A stretch of DNA of 64,000 bases from Sipunculus nudus (taxonomy: Eukaryota; Annelida; Sipuncula; Golfingiida; Sipunculidae): positions 136,001-200,000 of the forward strand of contig CM049315.1 of NCBI GenBank assembly GCA_026874595.1, given 5' to 3'. Of this stretch, positions 1 through 12,680 are shown piece by piece. The position numbers and the translations under genes are program-made. How positions within the stretch are numbered: the stretch's first letter is position 1; every line of letters begins with the position of its first letter. The notes under the pieces are model-generated. The model worked only from the letters and a program-made list of their open reading frames with translations, had not been told where the DNA came from and made no database searches.

Positions 1-1726
1 AATTCTCCAAAGGATGTTACAGTAATGAATGTCCAAAACAATTCAAAAGGCATTTCAGGCCCTCATATTAGATTTATAGATGTGCAAATGTAAAAAGTGT
101 AAGTCCAATATTTTTTATTTTCACTCTGCTTTTCAATGGGATCAGCAGGGTAGTTAAACTGCAAAACCTGAAAGAAAAGAAATGCAGAAAGCATGACTAA
201 AGGTCTTGTAATAAAAAAAAGCCATCCTAAATCCAGGTACACATCCACATATTATGAGAACAAACATTTGCTTTTATATCTGGTGATTTATATAAAAAAT
301 ATTCAGATATCTAGGAAACTAAGCTTATTGCTATGATTCCATAAAATAAACTGCAAAATGTTCCCATCATCTTATAAATCAATAGCTAAACCTTAATACT
401 ATACTCTCACAGTCTTAATGCCTGGCTGAAGCATTCCGGCAACAGTGTTTTTGTTATGCAGTAACGAGGTAATTATCACTCAGCCTTATCACTTAACAGG
501 CTGATACAAAAGAGAGTCATATGTCACCAGCATCACTCACAATTACAGCCACACAGTGAGATGTACCATAACCAATGGTTATATGTACAAGAAAAATAGA
601 GATGGTCTACAAAATAAGTAATGGTGAACATCCCTGACCTATGACCTTGGCCTTTTGCCCACATATCAACTGGATTCTTTCTAAATGATGGGTAACTACT
701 AACCACTTACATCTGGCCGGGTGTAATTAATTGGCAACCAATGAGTGAAAAACTTTGACCTGCAACCTTTAACCTCCTGACCAGCTGACCTCAAAATCAA
801 TTAGTTATTTCTTCATGCAAAAAGACCCATATATATGAAGTTTGAATCACATTCAGTGATGCATAGATGTGGCATATATGAAAGACTCAAGGTTTGGGTT
901 GAACAGTTTCACTTGAAATATGTTCACAAGCATTTAGAATATTGTGACCTTGACCTTTGACCTTTTGAACTCAACATCAATAGACTATTCCCCTATTGGT
1001 AGGTAAGCCATATATGACAGATGGAAAGTATAGATTGAAAAGTTTGCCTGAAAATGACTCCACGCAAGAAGAGGGTGCTGTGAACTTGACCTTTGACCTC
1101 AAAATCAACAGGTCTTTTCCCCTGTTGGCAGAGAAGCGATATCAGTGCTGAAAGATTTGGAATTAAAAGTCTAGCTTGAAATGTGTCCACAACCTTTTCA
1201 AAGAAGTGGATCCTGTGACCCTGACCTTTGAGCTTGTGACCTCAACATCTACAGGATTCTTCTCCCACTTAGTAGGTGAGCTATATGTGAAAGATCAAAG
1301 AATTGGGATGAAAGGTTTGGCTTAAAATGCATCCACAGGCTTTTCACAGAAGTTGGTTCTCTGACCTAGACCTTTGACCTTGTGACCTCAAAATAATTAT
1401 GGTTCTTCCCCTGTTGGTAGGTGAGCTGTATGTGAAAGATGGAAGGTTTGGAATGAAAATTTTGGCTAAAAGAATTTTTTTCTGGGGGGTGCAAACACAC
1501 CCCATAACTTCGAGCATATAAGTCGCAGTGACCTAATTTCAGGTTTGCAAGGAGATCTTTTTAGAACCACTCTAAGACTGCATAGGGTTCATGGCCCTAT
1601 CCCCTATGGTTATGATTTGTGCCCTGCTAATGGCCGGATGGCCAGCCGGACGGACGGACAGACGGAAGGACGATGGAAAAAGACCCATCGCTATAGCCCA
1701 GCATGACTGAAAGTCAGCTGAGCTAA
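1..1726 (+). mobile_element. Helitron-like non-autonomous element, 3' part (copy 1 of the 19510-21903 family)
   Basis: This stretch matches 20160-21903 nearly end to end, so it is a dispersed repeat; its 5' end lies left of the window. It holds diverged tandem units of roughly 170 bp, each with a TGACCTTTGACCT motif followed by a Cys-free noncoding stretch. It ends in an ACGG-type tetranucleotide run (about 1643-1675) and an imperfect hairpin, TAGCCCAGCATGACT / AGTCAGCTGAGCTA, finishing in CTAA at 1723-1726. It contains no credible coding region. Small open frames such as the one at 993-1190 recur in the other copy with different breaks and are not genes. Confidence 0.7.
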
Positions 1727-4700
1727 AAAACTGAAAATATAAGTTAAAATATTAGAATTGTTGCAAAAGTTGCAATCATTATATATACAGAGTAAAAAAA
1801 CTGAAACTATAAGTTAAAATATTAGAATTGTTGCAAAAGTTGCAATCATTATATATCCAGAGTGTAGCTCATATTGGGTCATATTATGCATACACATATA
1901 TTTTATTATTTTTAAATCATAAATGTTTAAACTGAATTTAAAAGAAAATAATGCCACAACATGGCATATACAAGAATATTCCTTGAATCACTATTAAAAA
2001 GTTTTGCACATTGGAGTTTTCAGTACATGCTTAATTTTATTCACCAAAAGAAAATAAAAGATTCAGTAAATTTGATAAAATAAAACATCTTTTCAAATAA
2101 AGTATACACACTGTTAGTTGAATGAAAGACAAACAATAACATTGTGCTAATTACTATCCCAGTTTTAATTTATAACTGGAATTAATAGTCAATTTCACAC
2201 CTGGTGAAGTTTTTACTCTTCTGAAGTAAGGAATTACTTATCTGATGAACATCCACACTTTCATAGCAATACACCACTTTGTGGACACAATTAAATGTAC
2301 ACTTTCATCATTGTAACCCTGGTGGTACAATAATAAAAATCTAAAATGTAGCATAGCCTAGAATAAGAATGAATCAAATACATTGGGGGGGGGGGGGGTG
2401 CAGGGCAGAGGGGAAGCCTGCTGGTAGTGGCCAAGCTGAGCCAAGACAAGCTGCCTGGGGTGGGTTACATAATGCAAGTGAAGGCTGTACTACTAGGTGG
2501 GCTAGATGTAAACAACACTTGACACGGTGCATGAAAACGTGAATAAAAGCTATTCTTTCAAATCAATTTCTTTGAAATTTCAGATTTTAAAAGATTAAAT
2601 CCTTATGTATATATGCTGTGAAAATTAAATCCACAGTACTTACAGGAAACAAGGGACCTATGGGTCACGGCGCTCAGCTGTTATATATGATAAAAAAATA
2701 TGAATTTAAAAATGAGGCACATGCTGGTTTTGTGTGGTAATAAATATAAGCTGTATTATGAGTTGTTGTTTAGCTTATGTATGATTTTGATAGTACCTTT
2801 GGAGACAGGGAAGAGGATTGATTTCATTTAGTTTATTAACAAATGGAGAACTATTGTCACACAGATTTTGACTTTGCAATATAACTTATAAGCAGAACAT
2901 ATAATATAAGAGTTTAACTATTTATTAAAAAAAATTACAAATATTGTCCCAAATATAATTTTTATTAAAAATAATAAGAGAATCGTATGATTTTTAAAAT
3001 GAAATATAACTGAAATGATTATTAAAATAATATTAAAGAATATATTCAAGAATGCATTCATGAATACATTTTGAAAGTATTTTCCCTGGTATTCATATAC
3101 TTTCATTTTTACCTGATTCCCATTCTTTATGCAAAAAATTTTATAATGGAGTACATATTCATATTCGTATTTAAATACAATTGCAAAGTATTCGCACCAT
3201 GTCTGGTATTTATTCAGTTTTCACCAAACAATGATGTTGAGAATCCAGAATATACCAAATTCACACATTTAAATAATGATCATAAGTATCTGGTTTTATG
3301 GCTTTTATCTATATTAAAAAAAATAAATGTAATATATTCATTTTGGACTAATTTCACATCAATGTACACACTAGACACAGTAGAAATCTAGATTAATATT
3401 ATCAACTGCATCTTTGTCTATCATTAATTTCCTTCATATGATCCCTAATGATTAGTAATGAATAATATGATTTACTTTTTTATCATTAAAATTTAACTGA
3501 AAAATACCATAGGTGACTGCATGGTGTTATTTGGAATATGTGACATTCTATCCATCAATACAAGATTCTTATATCATCAGTAACTGCAAGTTAATATCCT
3601 GTTATTATACACTAACAAATTCCTTTTCTATTTTTCTTTAATTGTTATTAAAAACCAATAAAAATTTATTAATTTATTGTTGTTGTTATGTTGTTGGTCT
3701 AAACTACTAGATGAGTTGGGTTGGACACCTGAATCAACTGTGGCTGTCCATAAGCTGCCTGGCTGCCCCAGTGTATGTTTCGCCTCAAGCATGCATAATT
3801 TCAACAAGTTCAACAAGGTCAACATACAGGTGACTCAAGAGGGGCTGGAGAGAGCCAAGGTCTGACATGGTATCATAAAAACATTAATAAAAGCTACAAT
3901 TTTTGGCCAATTTCTGTCAGTTTTCTAAACTACAAAGCTGAAATCCTTATGTGTGCATGATATGAAAATTATATCAACAGTGCTCACAGGAAACAAACGT
4001 GCCATGGTCAAAGTTGGGCAAAATTTAAGGTACTAATTTTATATTTATACTAATAACTTATAAAATTTGAAAAATTCAGAGCTAATTTTGGGTATTCAAT
4101 TGAATCTTGATTAAATAATGTTACATCCCTGACAAAAAATCTCTAGCTTCAGCAATCCCCTTGTTAAGGGAGTAAATATATTTCTTGATTTTTTACAAAG
4201 TGCATTATGTTTGGGCCCATAACTTAAAACAATTACACAATACTGACATCATTTTTGGCATGTGCGTAGAGAATGTATAGAAATATATGTATATTATATA
4301 TGATTACAGTCAGATCAGTGGTTTTGATATTAGGCAGTCTTGAAGTGTAACAATGGGTTTTTAATGGAAAAATGAATTTTTTCATTAATATCTCGAAGGT
4401 ATTAAGTCCTAGTGACCAAATTCTTGCCATGGTAGGGGATTTTGGAAACATCTAATTGTATACCAAATTTTAGGAACTGAGAGCTGAAGCTGGGCTGCTG
4501 ATTTCTTGCAAGATGTAAACAATATAATACATGGTGCTTGAAAACTTGAACAAAATCTCCAGTTTTTGATCAACTTGTTTCAAATTTTTTGGTGTTAACA
4601 GTCAAAATGCTAACAAAAACATGCTGTGAAAATTAAATCCACAGTACTTTCAGAAAAAAAACGTGCCATGGTCAAAGTTGGGCAAAATTTAAGGTACCAA

Positions 4701-5814
4701 TTTCTTATTTTTGTAAATATTTTAAAAAATTTAAAAGTTTTTGATCTAATCTTGGGTATAAAATTTAATTTTGATTAATTAAAGTTATATTACTGGAAAA
4801 AAAAGTCCATAGCTTTAACATGTTTTGTGTTAAGTGAACAAATATCTTTCCTGATTTTTTACAAAATGCATTATGTTTTGGCCCATAATTTCTGGCATGT
4901 ACATAGGAAATATATAGAGGAATATTTATGGTTAATATGAGGAAAAACCGATGAGTGGTTTTGATATGAGGCCGTCCTGAAGTGTGAAAATAGATTTTTA
5001 ATAAAAAATTGAGGTTTTTCCTTAATTTCTCAAAGGAACGAAGTCGCAAAGACCCAGTTTTTGGCTTGGTAGGAGATCTTGGGGACATCTAAAATTATGC
5101 AGAATTTTGGATTCCTAGGTCTTACGGTTTCAAAACGTGCCACATCTATGGACGGACAGACAGACGGACGGACCGACAGACGGACGGACGACGGACAATG
5201 GACTACGACTATAGCTCAGATGACTTATAGTCAGCTGAGCTAAAAAACGTGCCGTGGCCAAAGTTGGTTAAAATTTAAGGTACCAATTTTATATTTTTGC
5301 CAATATTTAAAAAAATTTAACAGATTTTGATCTAATTTTTGGTATACAATTAAATTTTGATTAATTAAAGTTGTATTACTGAAAAAAAGCCCTACCTTTA
5401 ACACTTTTGGTCTAAAGTGACCAAATATCTTTTCTGATTTTTTTACTAAGTCCATTATGTTTTGGCCCATAACTTTTTTAAATTAAATAATACTGACTTA
5501 ATTTCTGGCATTTACATAGGAACTATATAGAGGAATATTTATGGTGAATATGAAGAAAACCAGATGAGTGGTTTTGATATTAGGCAGTCCTGAAGTGTAA
5601 AAATAGACTTCTAATAAAAAATTGAGTCCTATTGACCCAATTTTCGGCATGGTAGGAGATTTTTGGGACATCTAACTGTATGCCGAATTTTAGATTCAAG
5701 GTCCAATGGTGTCGAAACGTGCCAGTCTTACGGATGGACATCCGGACGGACAGACAGACGGACAGACAATGGACCACGATTATAGCTCAGGTGACTTATA
5801 GTCAGCAGAGCTAA
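1727..5814 (+). mobile_element. Helitron-like element (family of 34040-36506), interrupted
   Basis: 1727-2649 and 5244-5814 match the element at 34040-36506 and the copy around 58430-61000. The two halves are separated by a second element at 2650-5243. The 5' side is cut by the element ending at 1726. A 66-bp segment is duplicated in tandem at about 1731-1860. A 14-bp G tract lies at 2385-2398. The tail has an ACGG-rich run near 5725-5765, then a hairpin ending in CTAA at 5811-5814; here the distal arm carries a mutation (GCAGAG instead of GCTGAG). No coding function is seen. Confidence 0.65.
2650..5243 (+). mobile_element. Helitron-like element H, copy 1
   Basis: It starts A|CAAGGGACC at 2650, with the palindrome-like CCTATGGGT and the subterminal motif GCTCAGCTG about 22 bp in. 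It ends with an ACGG microsatellite and the hairpin TAGCTCAGATGACT / AGTCAGCTGAGCTA plus CTAA at 5240-5243. A sister copy lies at 55139-57780. Removing it restores the outer repeat (ACAGGAAA joined to AAAACGTGCC), matching the uninterrupted form seen at 35935-35950. The open frame at 3071-3391 lies inside this repeat, is not conserved as an ORF in the sister copy, and is not called a gene. Confidence 0.75.
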
Positions 5815-5823
5815 AAATTGATC

Positions 5824-5955
5824 AAAAACACAGTGTTGTTACGAGGTGACGCTAGTGAAGCTTGCTTTGCTAGCAAAGCAGTTGGTACGCCAGACTTATG
5901 TGCCACCGTTATGGGTTCGAATTCTGGATCGGCCTAGAATTTTCCCCAGAGCAAT
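5824..5955 (+). repeat. tRNA-derived SINE-like relic
   Basis: The sequence has an A-box-like TAGCAAAGCAGTTGGTACGC at 5871-5890 and a B-box-like GGTTCGAATTC at 5914-5924, at a spacing usual for internal RNA polymerase III promoters. The T-stem pairs poorly, so a functional tRNA is unlikely. The ends are uncertain. Only this one copy was found in the window. Confidence 0.5.
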
Positions 5956-6122
5956 TTGTCTTCGTAACAGAGTTAATAAAAGCTGATCAAATAAACAGAT
6001 AGTAAAGCCATGCTGATCAAGTACACAAATAGTAAACACAAGCTGATCAAGTCCACATATAGTAAAGACCTGGGCTGATCAGGTAAGCATATATAAAAGA
6101 CAACCTGATCAAGTACACGAAT
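5956..6122. repeat. 30-bp minisatellite, left flank of the retroelement
   Basis: Diverged copies of a roughly 30-bp unit (GCTGATCAAGTACACAGATA followed by GTAAAGACAA) fill this stretch. The same unit occurs on the other side of the retroelement at 29845-30066. The simplest reading is that the retrotransposon inserted into a minisatellite array. Confidence 0.75.
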
Positions 6123-6422
6123 TGTTATGGAACCAAATATCAAAAGATAACTTAGTCGTAACAAGCATAAATTTTGTTACAGAGATGAATTAAAATCAGA
6201 TTCTGTAACACTAAGCAGCTTGAAATGTCTAGGGGAATGAATAAAGATGTCAGTGGATTTTTTGTTAACAAACAATTATAATTTATTCTTAAAACAACCC
6301 TTACATTACAATACACTAAATCAATGTAATTACACAGTATAACAACAGTACAACAGCAAATCAATACAATTACACAGTATGATAAATAAAGTGTACAGTA
6401 CCTGAATACCACCACTGTAACA
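6123..6422 (-). repeat. 3' LTR of the Gmr1-like element
   Basis: About 300 bp on the minus strand, from TGTTACAG (6422 downward) to CATAACA at 6123. Positions 6127-6400 match the two pieces of the 5' LTR (27527-27737 and 29763-29825) with scattered differences, which defines it as an LTR. The inner boundary is the less certain one, because the best purine-rich tract lies about 245 bp further inside. Confidence 0.7.
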
Positions 6423-7101
6423 GCTCATTAAGTTCTTTAAAGCATATAATCCAAATGAACAGTTCACATAAATCTTCTCAGAAAACAATAGTCCAATTCA
6501 ATTACACAATCAATCTATTGTAATCCAAAAGTTCTGGTAGTAATCCCAAAGGAAAACTGAAGACTTTATAAAACCAGTTACAAATTTCGAAGAAGATCTA
6601 TAACTGCTGCAATTATCGGAATGGTCCATGAACTGACTCACACTCTTCCATGTCTGCTGGAATATTTCTTTCTCTTCTCTCCTCTAAACACAGCCCCTAA
6701 TCCATAGCTTCTCACCCAAAGCCTAGAAACTTCTATTTCACGAACAATCCAAAGATCCCAACAATACATAATACACACATGCCCAAAGAACAATACATAA
6801 GATGCACTCATAGAGTGGGACCAGCCCAGAAAATTCCAGATTAGCATGAGGGCTGTGTTTCTACACATCAGACCCCACACATGGGCCAGGCCAACTCACA
6901 CGTCTCCAATGGCAATAAACTATGTTTGCGCTACACAGACACAGGCAAGACTCCTCTGCACAATAAAATAGATACCTGTAACACTCGCACTCCTGTAAGA
7001 AAAAAGAGAGTTTTTTCAAAACATTCTTTTTGCGATCACAATCACTAAATTTTTACAACATCTTAATTAAAACATTACATAAACACCTCGTTTACAACAT
7101 T
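6423..7101 (-). other. Retroelement 3' untranslated region
   Basis: This lies between the RNase H stop codon (7102-7104) and the 3' LTR. It includes a minus-strand purine run at about 6667-6685 (AGAGGAGAGAAGAGAAAGAA) that could be an internal or former polypurine tract. A short open frame at 6638-6880 has no recognisable domain. No other gene is seen. Confidence 0.5.
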
Positions 7102-7182
7102 TCATAAACATCTCGATAAGCAAGCAGCAAGTACATTATCTTTCCCTTTAATGTGTCTGAATTCATGATTGTAATCCTGTAA
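7102..7182 (-). pseudogene. RNase H C-terminal fragment of the retroelement
   Basis: Read on the minus strand from 7182, this encodes the end of a Ty3/gypsy RNase H domain, with the familiar RHIKGKDN-type segment, followed by LSR and a stop at 7102-7104. It continues in frame from the RNase H part that stops at 22589. Joining the two sides gives codons W-I-L-L then L-Q-D-Y with no base gained or lost, which shows a clean insertion of the 15.4-kb element between them. An Asp expected near the end (NVLAD) is Ala here. Confidence 0.85.
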
Positions 7183-7379
7183 CAAGTGACCTGTGGGCAT
7201 GACGCTCAGCTGACTGACATGTTGACAATATGTCCTTACACAGACAACTAATTAAGGTGTAATTAAGGAATAAAATAGATGGCATCATTGTTCATGTATA
7301 TTAGCTTAAGTTCATCAAGACCCATAAAAACAACACATCTGATGACAATCCAACCAGCCTTTCATGAGAAATCTGGCAA

Positions 7380-8656
7380 TTTGTGTGTAATTTGCATTAT
7401 TTCTGGGGTGCTCAAACATACCCCAAAAAACTGAGATTATAGGTCACTGTGACCCAATTTCAGGTTTCTGGAGAGAACTTTTGAGGAACTCTCAGGATGT
7501 CAAGTTAGAAGATTCTGGGCCCCATTGTTATGATTTATGCCCTATTTTGGTATCAAATTTTCAATGATTCTGAAGGTGCTTATAAGCCCCATTGCTCAGA
7601 AAATATGGGTAACAGAGACCTTAATTCATGTTTCCAAGGATACTTTTCACAAATCTCCCTGGATGTCAAGTTTGAAGATTCTATAGGACCAATGGTAACA
7701 ATTTGAGCCCTGTTAAGGGACTACTGCATCTTTGAAGGTCTCATAAATAGCAAAGTAAAATGTATTAAAATTAAAAAAAAAATTAGGTGGTGCCACCAGT
7801 CCACAAGAACTGATGAAACATTCCATGATGAACATGCATGCAAAGAATCAAGGTGATTAATGCAATAGTTGTTCAGATACTGGAGCTTTTGAATCAAATT
7901 TTTAGTTATTCTGGGAGGAACTTCTAAGACCCATAGCTCAGAGGATATGGGTAACAGAGACCTAATTTCAGGTTTCCAAGGAGTTTTGTATGGACCTCCC
8001 AGGATGTCAAGAAAGAAGATTCAAGCTCAAATAGTTATGATTTGTGCCCTGTTAACAGACGACCTGATCTTTGAAGGTCTCAAAAATAAAGATAAAAATG
8101 TGTAAAAATTCAAAGAAGTCCAGGTGGCACCACCAATTTGCAGGGACTGATGAAACACTCCATGATGCATATGCATGCAAAGAATAATGCCAATCAATGC
8201 ACTAGTGGTTCAGATACCAGAGCTTTTGTATCAAATTTTTAGTTATTCTTGGGGGTACTTCTGAGCCCCATAGCTCAGACAATATGGGCGACAGAGACCC
8301 AATTTCAGGTTTCCAAGGAGACTTTTTATGGGCCTCCCAATATGTCAAAAAAGATTCTAGGTCTAGTCATTATGATTTGTTCCCTGTTAACAGAGGACTG
8401 CATCTTTTAAGGTCTCAAAATAGATTAAAAAAAGTAAAAATTTGAAAAAAATACAGATGGCGCCACCAGTCTGCAGAAACTGATGAATCACACCATGATC
8501 AATATCCATGCAAAGAATCATGGTGATCAATGCATTAGTTGTTCAGATATTTGATCTTTTGTATCAAATTTTTTATTATTCTGGGGGGGGGGGTACTTCG
8601 GAGCCACATAGCTTGAAGGATATGGGTAACAGAGACCTAATTCTAAGTTTCCAAGG
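7380..8656 (+). repeat. ~335-bp tandem units, first block
   Basis: About four diverged units, each with a short GGTGG(C/T)(G/A)CCACC-like segment, a 'gggtaacagagacctaattt' stretch and a 'gtgccctgttaacag' stretch. The units continue at 18704-19509 and 21904-22510 after the nested insertions, and recur at 38770-40380. They have no coding potential. Confidence 0.75.
8648..8656. other. 9-bp target duplication, left
   Basis: TTTCCAAGG immediately precedes the terminus GGAAAGCACTTAATAAC. The identical 9-mer follows the other terminus at 18695-18703. Collapsing the two restores the host repeat unit. Confidence 0.9.
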
Positions 8657-9030
8657 GGAAAGCACTTAATAACAACAGCCTCAACTAATATGGAGTTGCT
8701 CATTAATATGTATGAGCACATATTTGAACTATGTCACAGCTGATGTACGTGGAGCAGAGCGGCATTAAAAGAACAGTGCACGTAGAAGTACCGCGGTGAA
8801 GCGTCTGACACGTGTGATATTATACCATGTTCCCGCTTCAAAGACTATTTGTCCTTGCTATATATTAACTTTTCAGTACAAATAGATGGTAGTGGTGATG
8901 TCATGAAATCACAGGCTCTTGACACAATGCATTTACAGGGTAAGTGATATTACAAGGATCACAACCCCCCCCCCCCCCCCCCCATCACCTGTCAGACCAA
9001 AATTATAATATATTGCAATTTTCAGTGCAG
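8657..9030 (+). repeat. Left terminal inverted repeat of the foldback element
   Basis: It aligns with the reverse complement of about 18291-18694 over its whole length, with moderate divergence. A 19-bp C tract at 8965-8983 corresponds to a short C-rich stretch in the right arm (18350-18357 as G). Confidence 0.85.
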
Positions 9031-10150
9031 CTTATTGTTAGGCTCATCTCTGGACTTATTACAGATACCTGAAAGGTTATCGTTTGGCTCAAATATATAC
9101 TTAGACCTATTACAGATACCTGACGGGTTATTGTTTACTAATTACAGATACATGACAGGTTATTGTTAGGCTCATATCTGTTCTAATTACAGATGTATGG
9201 CAGGTAATTGTTAGGCTCATATCTATATTTATTACAGATACCTGACGGGTTATTGTTAGGCTCACATCTGTTTAATTAAAGATACCTGACAGGTTATTGT
9301 TAGGCTCATATCTGTACTAATTACAGATACCTGACAGGTTATTGTTAGGCTAATATCTGTACTAATTACAGATACCTGTTAGGTTATTGTTAGGCTCATA
9401 TCTATACTTATTACAGATATATGGAAGGTTATTGTTATGCTCATATCTGTACTAGTTACAGATGCGTGACAGGTTATTGTTATGCTCATATCTGTACTAA
9501 TTACAGATACATGACAGGATATTGTTAGGCTCATATCTGCAGTTATTACAGATACCTGACAGGTTATTGTTAGGCTCATATCTTTACTTATTACGGTTAC
9601 CTGATAGGTTATTGTTAGGCTCATATTTGTACAAATTACAGATACCTGACAGGCTATTCTTAGGCTCATATCTGTACTTATTACAGATCAACAGCATGTT
9701 ATTGTTTGGCTCATATCTGTAGTTTTAATAAATACCTGACAGATTATTGTTAGGCTAATATCTGTACTAATTACCGATACCTGTCAGGTTATTGTTAGGC
9801 TCAAATCTGCAGTTATTACTGATACCTGACAGGCTATTGTTAGGCTCATATCTGTACTTATTACAGATCAACGACATGTTATTGTTTGGCTCATATCTGT
9901 AGTTATAACAGATACCTGACAGGTTATTGTTAGGCTCATATTTGCAGTTAATACAGATATATGGCAAGATATTCTTGGGCTCATATTTGTAGTTACTACA
10001 GATCAATGGCAGGTTATTGTTGGGCTCATATCTGTACTAAATACAGATACCTGACAGGTTATTGTTTGGCTCAAATCAGTATTAATTAAATATATATGGT
10101 AGGTTATTGTTAGGCTCATATTATTACTTGTTATATATTTGACAGGTTAT
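9031..10150 (-). repeat. 45-bp tandem array, left arm
   Basis: About 24 copies of a unit reading TGTTAGGCTCATATCTGTAC plus about 25 bp more (TAATTACAGATACCTGACAGGTTAT-like). It is in inverse orientation to the array at 15375-18290. Because 45 is divisible by three, frames stay open by chance; for example 9379-9669 has no protein meaning. Confidence 0.85.
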
Positions 10151-10943
10151 TATTAGGGTTTTTTTTCATTTCAATCATAAAAATGAAAAAAAAATAATTT
10201 AATATAATTGTTGTTTACTATTAGGGATTATATGAAGCAAGTTAATGATTGACAAGGGTGCAGTTGATTATATTAAATTAATATAAATTTCCAGGTCTTT
10301 CAAGATGTTTAATTTGTTGTTTTATATTTATTACAAAATTAAAAAAATAATAAATATGTCAAAAGTTTGTAATAGTACTGAGACTAGTTCTCATTAAATA
10401 TGTCGATATGTTTGACTAATGACATTAAGACTCATGGCTGTATCAGCTGTTACATGATACTGGCTAAATAATCAAAATTTATATTACTGATTCTGTTATT
10501 TCAGTTAACAAAATTAAACATTCCCAACTCCATTTTGCTCCTTGTATAATATATTTGATATTTTGATCCTTGTATTATTTTTAACACATGTATTATTTTC
10601 ATAGCTGAGAAAACTTTTCTTTTTTTTCTGATATGAAATAATAAACATAAATATTCAATTTTTTTTGTGTTAGTGCTGTGGATTTAATATTCACAGCATG
10701 TACACGTAAGCATTTTATCTGTTAAAATCTGAAATTGAAACCAACTTCATTCAAGTTTTCAAGCACAATGTCTTGATTGTTTACATCAAGTCAGTATAAA
10801 TGCAGTGTGCTAGGCTGTTACGTAACACTTTCAGTTCTGGCCTACTGCCTCCCTGAGTGTCTGGGTCAGGCAGTAATACCAGAGAGTCTCTCTCTCTCTC
10901 TCTCTGGCAGTCTAGCTCTCTCTTTCTCTCCTGCTTTTTCTCT

Positions 10944-10974
<31 letters not shown>

Positions 10975-12323
10975 ACCTAAATGCCTCCCTTCCTCCCTCC
11001 ATCCCATTCTGTTGACAGGTACTAAAACCAGATTAATTAGCTATAAATGTTGATGCAATTTAGAAATGTTAATCAACTGAAATATTCACAATCAGAAATA
11101 TGTTATACCATAAATGTAACATTTTTAAACCTGGAAAAAATGATATAATGAAAAAAGGAATTATTGCAAATATTGTTAATTTTTTCCTGACTCAGTAGAA
11201 CGAGAAAAAAAATTATTTGCTTTGTTTCTCAATCTTTCTGCCTGTTTTAAATATTTAATGATTATGAATAAACTTTTTTTCAGTAATTCAGAGTTTAATT
11301 ATTTATTAAAATTTAATAACAAATATTGTGCCAATATAATTTTTATTAAAAAAATATAAGAAAATCATATGATTTTTTAAAATAAAATTTTTTTTTAATG
11401 GAAAAAATGAAGTTTTTCATTAATATCTCAAAGGAATTAAGTCCTAGTGATCAAATTTTTGGCATGGTTGGGGATTTCGGAGACATCTAACTGTATGCCA
11501 AATTTAAGGAAGTTAGAGCTGATGCTGGGGAGCTGAGCTCTAGCAAACCACATAACACTAGCTTGATGTAAACAATATGTGACATGGTGCTTGAAAACTT
11601 GAATAAAATATACAGTTTTTGATTAACTGGTTTCAAATTTTTGGTGTTAACAGTTGAAATGGTAACAAAAACATGCTTTGAAAATTAAATCCACAGCAGT
11701 TACAGGAAAAAACCGTGCCATGGTCAAACTTGGGCAAAATTTAAGGTACCAATTTTATATTTTTGCCAATATTAAAAAAAAATTTAACAGATTTTGATCT
11801 AATTTTTGGTATAAAATTATATTTTGATTAATTAAAGTTGTATTACTGAAAAAAAGTCCTTACCTTTAACACTTTTGGTCTTAAGTGACCAAATATCTTT
11901 CTGATTTTTTTACAAAGTCCATTATGTTTGGGCCCATAACTTTTTTAAATTATATAATACTGACTTAATTTCTGGTATGTACATAGTAACTATATAGAGG
12001 AATATTTATGGTAAATATGAAAAAAACCAGATGAGTGGTTTTGATATTAGGGAGTCCTGAAGTGTGAAAATAGATTTCTAATAAAAAATTTAGGTTTTTC
12101 CTTAATATCTTGAGGGAACGAAGTCCTATTGACCCAATTTTCGGCATGGTAGGAGATTTTGGGGACATCTAACTGTATGCCGAATTTCAGATCCGTAGGT
12201 CCAATGGTGTCGAAAGGTGTCAGTCTTACGGACGGACAGACGGACAGACAGACGGATGGACAGACGGACGACGGACAATGGACCATGACTATAGCTCAGA
12301 TGACTTATAGTCAGCTGAGCTAA
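10151..12323. other. Foldback core, Helitron-derived and low-complexity sequence
   Basis: This contains an inverted fragment of the Helitron-like repeats (about 10670-10760), a (TC)n tract at about 10886-10975, sequence like the element at 2650-5243 (about 11280-11400), and a full Helitron-like tail: an ACGG run at 12228-12276 and a hairpin with CTAA at 12320-12323. The 5' end of that nested element was not located. No coding region is supported. Confidence 0.55.
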
Positions 12324-12680
12324 AAACTATTATTTCACCAGCTCTCTTCAGAAATGACAGGAGCAGTTGATGAAATGTTCTGAAATATATTTATTTAAAA
12401 ATTCATGAATACCAGTTTCTATACAAGTGTGATCTTTGACAGTCTATAAGAAATATCTTGATGTGACAGTTGACAGTATTTGTTTATTTTATCAGATATT
12501 AATCCATGCAAATTCTTTAAAGTAATGCTTGGAGATCAATGTAAATTGTACATTCATAAATTTGGATCATTCTCCTGCACTAATCAAGATATAAGCTCCC
12601 TTATATTTTAAAAAGGGATTGTGATATGAAAAGTTGCCAATGACACTAAGCTGAACTTTTTATCAGAATATTCTATCTAT
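12324..12680. other. Unassigned AT-rich stretch in the foldback core
   Basis: About 350 bp with no recognised repeat copy elsewhere in the window and no convincing open frame. Confidence 0.4.

Noticed and set aside
3071-3391. 106-codon open frame as a gene
   Set aside because: It lies within a dispersed Helitron-like element and is broken in the sister copy at about 55590-55890.
5871-5924. Functional tRNA gene
   Set aside because: T-stem and acceptor pairing are poor and the anticodon arm is unclear.
10777-10980. 67-codon frame with Ser-Leu run
   Set aside because: The run is translation of a (TC)n microsatellite in an inverted repeat fragment.
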